Assembly (NCBI GenBank): GCA_034231615.1
Contig: CM067298.1
Span: 26,306,528-26,370,527, forward strand
Direction: 5' to 3'
Origin: Meghimatium bilineatum
Lineage: Eukaryota; Mollusca; Gastropoda; Stylommatophora; Philomycidae
DNA length: 64,000 nucleotides
In this document: positions 10,480 to 20,584 of the stretch, piece by piece
Position numbering within the stretch: the stretch's first letter is position 1
How the letters are laid out: each line of letters starts with the position of its first letter
Translations under genes and position numbers: made by a program
The notes under the pieces: model-generated
The model's input: only the letters and a program-made list of their open reading frames with translations
Told to the model about the DNA's origin: nothing
The model's database searches: none

Positions 10480-10680
10480 GTGACTGAGGAGTTTAGGCAT
10501 GGAATTGGCTGTCTGATCCCAGTGAGAGCTAAAGTGACACAGAAGTCAAGCAGAAGTCGGATTTGCCAGACCGAAAATTCCAGATATTATAGTTAAGCTG
10601 TAAACCATGATACAACGCATTGCGTTCACCGGATTAGACCCTCCTAATCAGCAGGACTTTGATAAAGAATGAAGAAAGAA
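10480..10680 (+). mobile_element. SINE-A copy, 5'-truncated
   Basis: Landmarks GGAATTGGCTGTCTGATCCC, AAAGTGACACAGAAGTCAAG, AAGCTGTAAACCATGATACA and a GAATGAAGAAAGAAAGATG tail are in family order. Confidence 0.75.
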
Positions 10681-10763
10681 AGATGATGTCACTGAATAGA
10701 GGCTATAGACCTGTGTGATAATAAGGATAATATAGATGATTGCAATACGTATTATGCAGACAC

Positions 10764-10766
<3 letters not shown>

Positions 10767-10807
<41 letters not shown>
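10767..10807. repeat. (TA)n microsatellite
   Basis: About 20 TA dinucleotides. Confidence 0.98.
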
Positions 10808-10809
<2 letters not shown>

Positions 10810-10814
10810 CTTAC

Positions 10815-11060
10815 AGGGTGGCAAGAGTTAAAAAGGAGTAGAGAACGATGTAACAGGGTTACTCCATATGTACTCCGTTCTTCTCAACAAAGCGGCACAT
10901 TGTCGGCCGAGGGTACCACTGATAGCACGTTTTTCAGTTGTTTTAGCGATGCTCCTTAAGGGTTTCAAAAAAAAAACAACTTTATAAACAGGACCCTGCG
11001 AGCAAGATTCAAACCCGCCTCCTCCTTCAGTACAATTCGAACGGCTCAATCACTAGCCAG
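10815..11060 (-). mobile_element. SINE-B copy (tRNA-like head)
   Basis: The minus strand begins CATCTCCCTGGCTAGTGATT, then has a B-box-like GGGTTTGAATCTTGC and CTGTTTATAAAGTT. It ends near GTTACATCGTTCTCTACTCC. Head and body layout match copies at 23036-23290, 27357-27600 and 50990-51215. Confidence 0.65.
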
Positions 11061-11084
11061 GGAGATGCTTTGATATATTAGTAT

Positions 11085-11210
11085 GAAGGCACCTTTCCGT
11101 CTTCCCAGACGACAGTGTTATTGTTGTGCTTGAAGAAATAATATCTACAATCCATGATGATTATGGATATGATTCACATAACTAATCTGAGCCACACAGT
11201 ATGTACGAGG
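11085..11210 (-). repeat. dispersed repeat family F, reversed copy
   Basis: AGGCACCTTTCCGTCTTCCC through ACAATCCATGATGATTATGG is the reverse complement of the family F order at 4555-4655 and 22280-22402. Confidence 0.6.
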
Positions 11211-11287
11211 TATCACACTCCCACTTGTACCAACATATAGTGTTGTGTGTTTTCTTTGATGTTCATCCCTTGAACTTGATTCTTGGT

Positions 11288-11480
11288 TAGAAACTGGCCT
11301 CACAGCACGTGGGGCATTACCATAAGTGCTCTGCCCTCTGTTCCAGCAGCCATTCGACTCGGTGGTGTTTCGAGTCTAATGCTGCGAAACAGACGTTGAC
11401 ATCAGGGCACAACTCTGGCCCTTGTGACAGGTTTCTTTATTGTTTCGCCCACCCACGCCGTGCCTGTAACTAGTTCAAGC
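11288..11480 (-). repeat. dispersed repeat family E, longer copy
   Basis: The minus strand reads LLEQRAEHLW, then a TAA, then CPTCCEASF and a stop. Upstream it contains CHKGQSCAL-like sequence. See 7298-7400. Confidence 0.5.
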
Positions 11481-11579
11481 ACAACGTCGGCCTGTCGGAA
11501 CAACATGATAACTGTTATCGGAGGTTACAACTGCGGGATTGTATATATGACGTGCCATGTAGCTTCTCTAAGAAGATAA

Positions 11580-12340
11580 CCTTAATATAAAGGCATGTCA
11601 TCTACTAAGGTTTTTTGACATAGAGTCAAAAAAAAATCCACAGGTAACACCAGCAGGAAAGCAACATAACATATAATCAACAGCCAACCCAGACAGGAAC
11701 AACACAGAGATGACACAACACAACAAAGAGCACCAACCAGACAGAATAAAGTCCTTATAAAATGCATTATAAACTTCATTTCATAATTTAAAAAAAAAAT
11801 AATAATCTTTCTCCACAGGTACAATCAGCAGCCGATACTGCACAACCAATGTCAGCATAGACAACTACAGACAACATGTGTTCCAGACACACTAAGCGAA
11901 TGAACAGCACAGGAAAGAAGCAGAAGAAAGCGCTCCAACCAATCCTGCACAAAGTCCTTTTAAGGACTACCACCTTATAATCCAGACCGACACAGCGAAG
12001 GAACAACACAGCAAATAGCTCCGAATAGAAGAAAGAGCTCCAACCAATCACCACAAAGTCCTTCTAAGGACTACCACCTTATAGTCTCATCAATACCAGA
12101 GACAGGCAGAGCCACAACATAGTCCATACAAGGACTGAAGCTAGGAGGCCCTACAGCGAACCCGGCTAACAGAGCCACATCCTAGCAACAACGAGGCAGA
12201 CAAGTCACAAAAACCACAGGTCCACAACCGCCGCGATATAACCAATATGGACACCAGTCCTAGGTTGAAAGAGGCGGGCATTGACCATATGAGGCATAAA
12301 CCCCTACTTAACAAACAAAACAAACAAACAAATTAAGGTT
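11580..12340. mobile_element. unknown element built of repeated modules with a palindromic core
   Basis: Two modules about 105 bp apart (from about 11934 and 12040) share CTCCAACCAATC, then AGTCCTTTTAAGGACT or AGTCCTTCTAAGGACT (11953-11968, 12057-12072), then ACCACCTTATA. A weaker module lies at about 11728 and a degenerate palindrome at about 12118. The 3' edge has AACAAACAAAACAAACAAAC. It is richer in GC than its surroundings and shows no open reading frame of note. I do not recognise the family. Confidence 0.45.
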
Positions 12341-13154
12341 TTCTGTTGCATGGGTGGTTTGTCTAGTGAGCCATTGGTGAGACCCACAGACACAACCACA
12401 TGCGTCTTGAACTAACTACTATCACTCCTTTGTTTTTATACAATTCCAGATCTTTCCACTCCAGATGAATGTTTATTGGTGAAAATATACACGCCTATAC
12501 ACTCCTATATCCGTCTTTAAAATGTAACAAATGTCATTATTTATGAAAATAGCAGCAATGCTTGCATATCTGTACAACGTTTCAAAAACGTCCAGGATAT
12601 TTGTACCGAAATTGTAATGCCTCAGTATCTGTCATAGACCGTGTTTCCACACACACGATCATGCCTTTGAGAAATCAATGCAATTATGATAAACTGCTGA
12701 TTAAATCAATAAATGTAGCAATAGAGATTATACTGTTGACTGCAGCAATAGTGGTTGTAACTAAAACTGTGGTAATGAAAATGATGCCTCCTATTAGTAG
12801 CGGTGATATCGATGACTGGTAACATATTATACCGATCACATCAGTAATAACAATTATATCCGTGACTGTAACTATAAGTTATGCAAATCATTGTAACAAT
12901 ATACATTATAAAAATTACTAATAATATAACTTATACAAATGATTAAAACAATATATATTATACCGTTAATACAGATAACTGTAACAGATATGAATTAGAC
13001 AGATGACTGTAGCAATATATATATGATTGTGATTGATACAGATGATTGTGGTAATATAGATGACTTTATTATTAGCATAGTGACAGCAGAGCTTAGATAT
13101 GTTATCGATGATTGTTAATATAAGATGACAACGATAATACTGGTGTGTACTTAC

Positions 13155-13226
13155 AGTGAGCTCAGAGAATATAAACCCGAGAAAGCGTCTGGAGATATGT
13201 AAGAAATTTGATTGTTTCCCAAATCT
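13155..13226 (-). CDS. slit: slit exon: domain 2, LRR2 (its 5' junction seeded a minisatellite)
   Basis: A 72-nt exon with acceptor AG at 13227-13228 (pyrimidine tract TTGTCTTTCCAG) and donor GTAAGT at 13149-13154. It reads DLGNNQISYISPDAFSGL then YSLSS and a split Leu codon, matching DLSNNQISxIxPDAFxGLxSLxSL of Slit domain 2. The oddity is outside the exon. The 36 bases at 13210-13245, spanning the last 19 bases of the intron and the first 17 of the exon, recur with about two changes in each of 77 tandem units immediately upstream in the transcript (13298-17347). The coding exon itself looks intact. The real acceptor is the copy nearest the exon body. Confidence 0.94.
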
Positions 13227-13245
13227 CTGGAAAGACAAATATTGT
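13210..13245 (-). promoter_or_regulatory. slit exon 3' splice site, founder-like copy of the minisatellite
   Basis: On the gene strand: ACAATATTTGTCTTTCCAG then the exon start AGATTTGGGAAACAATC. The array units read ACAATGTTTGTCTTTCCAG (or GTCTGTCC) then AGATATGGGAAACAATC. That is about 34 of 36 bases shared across the intron-exon border. Beyond these 36 bases the exon continues into coding sequence while the units continue into CTAACCTCATGC, so the duplicated segment ended 17 nt inside the exon. A 52-bp spacer (13246-13297) that starts unique and ends in partial unit sequence lies between this copy and unit 1. Confidence 0.9.
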
Positions 13246-13297
13246 ATCTCATACATTTATGGACGTTAATATTAAACATTGTGATAGCATGAGGTTA

Positions 13298-16200
13298 GAT
13301 TGTTTCCCATATCTCTGGACAGACAAACATTGTGATAGCATGAGGTTAGGTGATTGTTTCCCATATCTCTGGAAAGACAAACATTGTGATAGCATGAGGT
13401 TAGATTGTTTCCCATATCTCTGGACAGACAAACATTGTGATAGCATGAGGTTAGATTGTTTCCCATATCTCTGGACAGACAAACATTGTGTTAGCATGAG
13501 GTTAGGTGATTGTTTCCCATATCTCTGGACAGACAAACATTGTGTTAGCATGAGGTTAGGTGATTGTTTCCCATATCTCTGGACAGACAAACATTGTGTT
13601 AGCATGAGGTTAGGTGATTGTTTCCCATATCTCTGGACAGACAAACATTGTGTTAGCATGAGGTTAGGTGATTGTTTCACATATCTCTGGAAAGACAAAC
13701 ATTGTGATAGCATGAGGTTAGATTGTTTCCCATATCTCTGGACAGACAAACATTGTGTTAGCATGAGGTTAGGTGATTGTTTCCCATATCTCTGGAAAGA
13801 CAAACATTGTGATAGCATGAGGTTAGATTGTTTCCCATATCTCTGGACAGACAAACATTGTGTTAGCATGAGGTTAGGTGATTGTTTCACATATCTCTGG
13901 AAAGACAAACATTGTGATAGCATGAGGTTAGATTGTTTCCCATATCTCTGGAAAGACAAACATTGTGTTAGCATGAGGTTAGGTGATTGTTTCACATATC
14001 TCTGGAAAGACAAACATTGTGATAGCATGAGGTTAGATTGTTTCCCATATCTCTGGACAGACAAACATTGTGTTAGCATGAGGTTAGGTGATTGTTTCCC
14101 ATATCTCTGGAAAGACAAACATTGTGATAGCATGAGGTTAGATTGTTTCCCATATCTCTGGACAGACAAACATTGTGTTAGCATGAGGTTAGGTGATTGT
14201 TTCCCATATCTCTGGACAGACAAACATTGTGTTAGCATGAGGTTAGGTGATTGTTTCCCATATCTCTGGACAGACAAACATTGTGATAGCATGAGGTTAG
14301 GTGATTGTTTCCCATATCTCTGGACAGACAAACATTGTGTTAGCATGAGGTTAGGTGATTGTTTCCCATATCTCTGGACAGACAAACATTGTGATAGCAT
14401 GAGGTTAGATTGTTTCCCATATCTCTGGACAGACAAACATTGTGTTAGCATGAGGTTAGATTGTTTCCCATATCTCTGGAAAGACAAACATTGTGATAGC
14501 ATGAGGTTAGATTGTTTCCCATATCTCTGGACAGACAAACATTGTGATAGCATGAGGTTAGATTGTTTCCCATATCTCTGGACAGACAAACATTGTGATA
14601 GCATGAGGTTAGGTGATTGTTTCCCATATCTCTGGACAGACAAACATTGTGATAGCATGAGGTTAGGTGATTGTTTCCCATATCTCTGGAAAGACAAACA
14701 TTGTGTTAGCATGAGGTTAGATTGTTTCCCATATCTCTGGACAGACAAACATTGTGTTAGCATGAGGTTAGGTGATTGTTTCCCATATCTCTGGACAGAC
14801 AAACATTGTGATAGCATGAGGTTAGATTGTTTCCCATATCTCTGGACAGACAAACATTGTGATAGCATGAGGTTAGATTGTTTCCCATATCTCTGGACAG
14901 ACAAACATTGTGTTAGCATGAGGTTAGGTGATTGTTTCCCATATCTCTGGACAGACAAACATTGTGTTAGCATGAGGTTAGGTGATTGTTTCCCATATCT
15001 CTGGACAGACAAACATTGTGATAGCATGAGGTTAGGTGATTGTTTCCCATATCTCTGGACAGACAAACATTGTGTTAGCATGAGGTTAGGTGATTGTTTC
15101 CCATATCTCTGGACAGACAAACATTGTGATAGCATGAGGTTAGATTGTTTCCCATATCTCTGGACAGACAAACATTGTGTTAGCATGAGGTTAGATTGTT
15201 TCCCATATCTCTGGAAAGACAAACATTGTGATAGCATGAGGTTAGATTGTTTCCCATATCTCTGGACAGACAAACATTGTGATAGCATGAGGTTAGATTG
15301 TTTCCCATATCTCTGGACAGACAAACATTGTGATAGCATGAGGTTAGGTGATTGTTTCCCATATCTCTGGACAGACAAACATTGTGATAGCATGAGGTTA
15401 GGTGATTGTTTCCCATATCTCTGGAAAGACAAACATTGTGTTAGCATGAGGTTAGATTGTTTCCCATATCTCTGGACAGACAAACATTGTGTTAGCATGA
15501 GGTTAGGTGATTGTTTCCCATATCTCTGGACAGACAAACATTGTGATAGCATGAGGTTAGGTGATTGTTTCCCATATCTCTGGACAGACAAACATTGTGA
15601 TAGCATGAGGTTAGATTGTTTCCCATATCTCTGGAAAGACAAACATTGTGATAGCATGAGGTTAGATTGTTTCCCATATCTCTGGAAAGACAAACATTGT
15701 GATAGCATGAGGTTAGATTGTTTCCCATATCTCTGGACAGACAAACATTGTGATAGCATGAGGTTAGATTGTTTCCCATATCTCTGGACAGACAAACATT
15801 GTGATAGCATGAGGTTAGGTGATTGTTTCCCATATCTCTGGAAAGACAAACATTGTGTTAGCATGAGGTTAGGTGATTGTTTCCCATATCTCTGGACAGA
15901 CAAACATTGTGATAGCATGAGGTTAGGTGATTGTTTCCCATATCTCTGGAAAGACAAACATTGTGTTAGCATGAGGTTAGGTGATTGTTTCCCATATCTC
16001 TGGAAAGACAAACATTGTGATAGCATGAGGTTAGGTGATTGTTTCCCATATCTCTGGACAGACAAACATTGTGATAGCATGAGGTTAGATTGTTTCCCAT
16101 ATCTCTGGACAGACAAACATTGTGTTAGCATGAGGTTAGGTGATTGTTTCCCATATCTCTGGACAGACAAACATTGTGATAGCATGAGGTTAGGTGATTG

Positions 16201-17347
16201 TTTCCCATATCTCTGGAAAGACAAACATTGTGATAGCATGAGGTTAGGTGATTGTTTCCCATATCTCTGGAAAGACAAACATTGTGATAGCATGAGGTTA
16301 GATTGTTTCCCATATCTCTGGACAGACAAACATTGTGATAGCATGAGGTTAGATTGTTTCCCATATCTCTGGACAGACAAACATTGTGATAGCATGAGGT
16401 TAGATTGTTTCCCATATCTCTGGAAAGACAAACATTGTGTTAGCATGAGGTTAGGTGATTGTTTCCCATATCTCTGGACAGACAAACATTGTGTTAGCAT
16501 GAGGTTAGGTGATTGTTTCCCATATCTCTGGAAAGACAAACATTGTGATAGCATGAGGTTAGATTGTTTCCCATATCTCTGGACAGACAAACATTGTGAT
16601 AGCATGAGGTTAGATTGTTTCCCATATCTCTGGAAAGACAAACATTGTGATAGCATGAGGTTAGGTGATTGTTTCCCATATCTCTGGACAGACAAACATT
16701 GTGATAGCATGAGGTTAGATTGTTTCCCATATCTCTGGACAGACAAACATTGTGTTAGCATGAGGTTAGATTGTTTCCCATATCTCTGGAAAGACAAACA
16801 TTGTGATAGCATGAGGTTAGGTGATTGTTTCCCATATCTCTGGAAAGACAAACATTGTGATAGCATGAGGTTAGGTGATTGTTTCCCATATCTCTGGAAA
16901 GACAAACATTGTGATAGCATGAGGTTAGATTGTTTCCCATATCTCTGGACAGACAAACATTGTGATAGCATGAGGTTAGATTGTTTCCCATATCTCTGGA
17001 AAGACAAACATTGTGATAGCATGAGGTTAGGTGATTGTTTCCCATATCTCTGGACAGACAAACATTGTGATAGCATGAGGTTAGATTGTTTCCCATATCT
17101 CTGGACAGACAAACATTGTGTTAGCATGAGGTTAGATTGTTTCCCATATCTCTGGAAAGACAAACATTGTGATAGCATGAGGTTAGATTGTTTCCCATAT
17201 CTCTGGAAAGACAAACATTGTGATAGCATGAGGTTAGGTGATTGTTTCCCATATCTCTGGAAAGACAAACATTGTGATAGCATGAGGTTAGGTGATTGTT
17301 TCCCATATCTCTGGACAGACAAACATTGTGATAGCATGAGGTTAGGT
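13298..17347. repeat. 51/54-bp minisatellite, 77 units, each carrying a copy of the slit acceptor
   Basis: I count 41 units of 54 bp and 36 of 51 bp, which sum exactly to 4050 bp. Plus-strand units contain TGTTTCCCATATCTCTGGA, then C or A, then AGACAAACATTGTG, then A or T, then TAGCATGAGGTTAG. Four positions vary: presence of a GTG triplet, GACAGAC versus GAAAGAC, GATAGC versus GTTAGC (27 units), and CCCATAT versus CACATAT (3 units). Because both unit lengths are multiples of 3, two frames stay open for about 1400 codons, one per strand; these are not called as genes. Units 17-28 (14141-14773) have the same variant order as units 31-42 (14876-15508), a 735-bp shift. Confidence 0.97.
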
Positions 17348-17589
17348 GAGACCTTAACATTGTTCTCAGTTTTATTTCCGCAGTTACATATCAATCGTAA
17401 AGCCCATAATCCGTCAAGGTATTATTGATGATGTGTTATGTCCATCAACATGTATATTACTTCAGTGATTTATTAAATCAGCGATGTGGTTGAATGTAGA
17501 CAATTGAGATCTAATCATTTTCTGATGTTGTTTGTTAGGGATTTTCTTTGTCCTCCTCGGCCCCTTCCAACCTCAATAGTTCCCTGCAG

Positions 17590-17860
17590 GATTACTTTTG
17601 ACACGAACGTGCTTTGTCGAGGCAGGAAAGAGGAACGACTGTTTTACCTGCCATGAATATTGTAGGAGACAACTAAGGGGTTTTGGGTGGAGTTGGCTAT
17701 ACCATCCAATAGAGGGTGAAGCAGCCCATGTTGATTTCTGATGTGTCAAACCAAACGGCGTATATATCGCACCTAAGCTGTAAACTATAACTCAACACAT
17801 TCTACAATATGGATAACATCAATGCAAGTTTGTAGTAGTTTTGGAATGAACGAAGAAGTA
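17590..17860 (+). mobile_element. SINE-A copy, old
   Basis: GAGACAACTAAGGGGTTTTG, GGTGGAGTTGGCTATACCAT, AAGCTGTAAACTATAACTCA and GAATGAACGAAGAAGTAGAC follow the family order with many substitutions. Confidence 0.65.
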
Positions 17861-18617
17861 GACAAGAAATCATGTGGCTTACACTCCCAAACCATGCAAG
17901 TTTTCGTCGATTTACTTTTCATTATTTGCAATAAAACGATGACAACTTCTATATCAAAATATAAATTTAGACGTACTACACATCTAGACAGATTCATTAT
18001 CAGCTGGATGACCTAAGTTACGATAGTCATACAACTGTATTGCCAAATAGTCGAAATTCATTGTAATACAATTTCAAATTGAATATGGCAGAAATGTGTG
18101 TTTCACGTAATTATTGTCCAAATTCATATTTTTTTTCTAAAAATCCAATTCCTTATTGTATCCTTTGTGCTAAGGAAAGAGTAGTAGGGATGTGGTTTTC
18201 CTGGGCTACATGTTATGTTAGAATGCATTGTCCATTACAAGAGATGACTGTCTATCAAAAATGGTAAGGCGTTTTGACTTCATCTAATTACGATTGACTT
18301 CATTGAATATGACTATTCAGTGTGGTAGTCACTACCATCTGTTGGAATAGCGAGGATCAACATAGTTCGGCATTATGGTACACTCCCTTGAGACTGCTGC
18401 GAGCATGCGTTATTATTATTCATTGTCCTTTGTTACTAGAAACTGTCCTTTTATAAGAAGTGTCAGAAGAATACCATTCTTTCTCAATGTTATGATGCGT
18501 ATTAATCCAAGTTTCGCCTAAATATAATTGTATTATTTTCCTCCATCCTACGAGATTGTATCTTTCTCAGGAATTTACTACGGCCAGCGGTTAAATGCAG
18601 TTTTTCACTAGTAGTAG

Positions 18618-18642
18618 TATATATATATATATATATATATAG
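18618..18642. repeat. short (TA)n tract
   Basis: About 12 AT dinucleotides, abutting the LINE fragment that follows. Confidence 0.9.
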
Positions 18643-19350
18643 TGGTATATATCCACTATTTCAGGGACCTCTTATTTGCTAATGACTGTGCCCTAAATGC
18701 CAACTCTGAGGCTGATCTACAAATTATTATAGACATATTCTCCAAAGCCTGTACCAACTTCGGACTTACTATTAACACTGAGAAAAAAGTCATGTTACAA
18801 CCAGCTCCTGGCAAAAGCTATCTCGAGCCCTGCATAAAGGTAAATGGCATATCACTGACAGTTGTGAATACATTCACATACCTAGGTAGTACGTTATCAC
18901 AAGATGCCAACGTTAATGATAAGTTTATACAAGGATCGCCAAGGCAAGCACCACTTTCGGCAGATTGTACGCAAATGTTTGGCGTAGAAATGACATTAAC
19001 CTACAAACTAAGCTGAAAGTCTACAGAGCAGTGGTACTTCCAGTGCTGTTATAGGATATCGAAACATAGACTGTGTATAGACGTCATGTGAGGAAAATCA
19101 ATCACTTTCACAACTTGTCTCAGAAACGTTATGGACATCAGATGAAAAGACACGATTCCAGATACCACTGTCCTTGACAGATCTGGTATCCCCAGCATCA
19201 ACACTATCCTGATGTAGACACAGAGTGGTTGGGCAGGTAATTTGGTACGTATGCCAGACTATCGCCTGCCAAAGATACTTCTCTATGGTGAGCTGGAGAA
19301 GGGTAAACGATCTCAAGGTGGCCAAAAGAAGAAAAACAAGGACTCATTAA
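18642..19350 (+). mobile_element. non-LTR retrotransposon RT remnant
   Basis: The first 124 codons are open: FRDLLFANDCALNANSEADL, then ACTNFGLTINTEKK, then VVNTFTYLGSTLSQDANVND. This is the RT palm to thumb region. The catalytic FADD box is FAND here, so an active-site Asp is lost. After about 19016 homology continues in other frames (LKVYRAVVLPVLL, RRHVRKINHFHN, LSPAKDTSLW) with stops. It is a dead fragment in the plus orientation, opposite to slit. Confidence 0.88.
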
Positions 19351-19394
19351 ATACCTCACTGAAAGCGTTTCAAATAGACCAAGACACATGATAT

Positions 19395-19645
19395 TTTTTT
19401 CTTTTTCGTTCGCTCCATTGTAACCAGCACGGATATCCATGTGATTTCCGCCGGGAGCGTGATTACGTTGTGCCACCTTATGCGTCTTGCAGGCCTAGCA
19501 CATCCGATTTCGGCATGCCATGACAATTCGGGTGGGCTACCCTAGCCTGTGACAGACTCCCTATCTGTCGCCAGGCACGCGTGTGTGTGGTGACTCTTCG
19601 CCCAGACGATTTTTGCTCACGTCTGTCTCGCACGAGGTGTTCCAC
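19395..19645 (-). mobile_element. SINE-D copy
   Basis: CGCTCCATTGTAACCAGCAC, GTGATTTCCGCCGGGAGCGT, GATTACGTTGTGCCACCTTA and GCACATCCGATTTCGGCATG are the reverse complement, in order, of the copy at 41308-41432. It continues with a GC-rich body (TGTGACAGACTCCCTATCTG) absent from that copy. Confidence 0.75.
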
Positions 19646-20235
19646 TGTCTATGAACGTGCCTCGTGTAATTGGACGTACTGTTCCTGTGCCCTTTGTTAT
19701 TATCACTTTGTTTTTATCACTTTTACATCGGGTATATATCCACTATTTTATTATCACTTCAACACCTATATCTCTAACTATTTCGTGGTTGGTTACTGAT
19801 TCCGCAGGCCGTGGATACATGGACAGTTGTCAGATTTTTATTTTCTCTAGAGTGATGGTAATTTTGTTTTTGGCTGTTAAAATTGTAATTTCTGCTTTTA
19901 CCATCTAACGCAAAAGTGTGTAGACTAGGTCTGTAAATTAATATAAGTCTATCTGTTCAACATACACATATGAAATAGAGATTTAACTTCTTAATTCATG
20001 TTAGAAAAAATGAGGAAGTCAGTCCTTGTATGTATAAAAATCAAGGTAGTGTATGTATAACATCAAGGACGGGAGTGTCTAAAATCAAAGACGTGAGTGC
20101 TTGAAAGACGGAGAAGATGCAGTACGATAGAGGACATGCCATACGTGGAAAATGGGAATGTGCTTAGCTAACAATATGACAATCAATACAAGGTAACTGC
20201 GTGAAACGTAACAACAATTAGACTTAAATTTCTCT

Positions 20236-20366
20236 TATCAAGTAAAACCTTCGATATCAGACTAATTTTTTATCAAGTAGAACCTCCGATATCAGACTAA
20301 TTCTCTATCAAGTTGAACCTTCGATATCACACTAATTCTCTATCAAGTTCAAGTAAAACCTTCGAC
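20236..20366 (-). repeat. inverted outlier block of the 35-45-bp array
   Basis: Three to four units (AACCTTCGATATCAGACTAA, TTCTCTATCAAGTTGAACCT) are the reverse complement of the array starting at 20585, about 220 bp away. The block and the array can form a long stem. Confidence 0.85.
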
Positions 20367-20584
20367 AATTAGACTTAGACGTAAAACACAGGTTTATATT
20401 TCGTTTCAATGGGACACGACAGACTATAGGCTTAGGTAACAATCCAATTTACCAGGTAGCATTGCAATAGACAGTAATGGTACTATTTGATAGAAAAAAT
20501 AAGACAATATTATATTAACATAATTAAAGGGACAACGTGTGCACACTACACACCATGATGATGGAAGTTTGCAAAATATGAAAG

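Larger units (their letters stand above)
8482..13154 (-). other. slit intron between domain 2 LRR2 and LRR3 exons
   Basis: About 4.7 kb. It contains a tRNA-like SINE (9005-9243), the 27-bp array (9262-9935), a LINE RNase H remnant (10000-10345), SINE-A (10480-10680), a TA tract, SINE-B (10815-11060), families F and E (11085-11480) and a palindrome-bearing element (11580-12340). I see nothing recognisable in 8500-9000. 12340-13150 holds only weak AT-rich repeats (GTAACAATATA-type). Confidence 0.8.

Noticed and set aside
10767-10807. Core promoter (TATA runs here and at 4658, 35369, 62463)
   Set aside because: They are plain TA microsatellites without initiator or neighbouring first exon.
11466-11486. 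TTGTGCTTGAACTA on the gene strand, 13 of the first 14 bases of miR-218
   Set aside because: No complementary arm lies within 80 bp on either side, and the stretch belongs to dispersed repeat family E.
13298-17347. CRISPR array
   Set aside because: The units abut with no variable spacers and the locus is a eukaryotic intron; variation is at four fixed sites.
13227-17347. Recursive splice sites in the repeat units
   Set aside because: Recursive sites need AG directly followed by a donor-like GT; the units have AG followed by AGATATGG.
13208-17428. 1406-codon plus-strand and 1381-codon minus-strand open frames as giant repeat proteins
   Set aside because: They are opposite-strand readings of one minisatellite with unit length 3n, within a slit intron, with no non-repeat domain and no start context.
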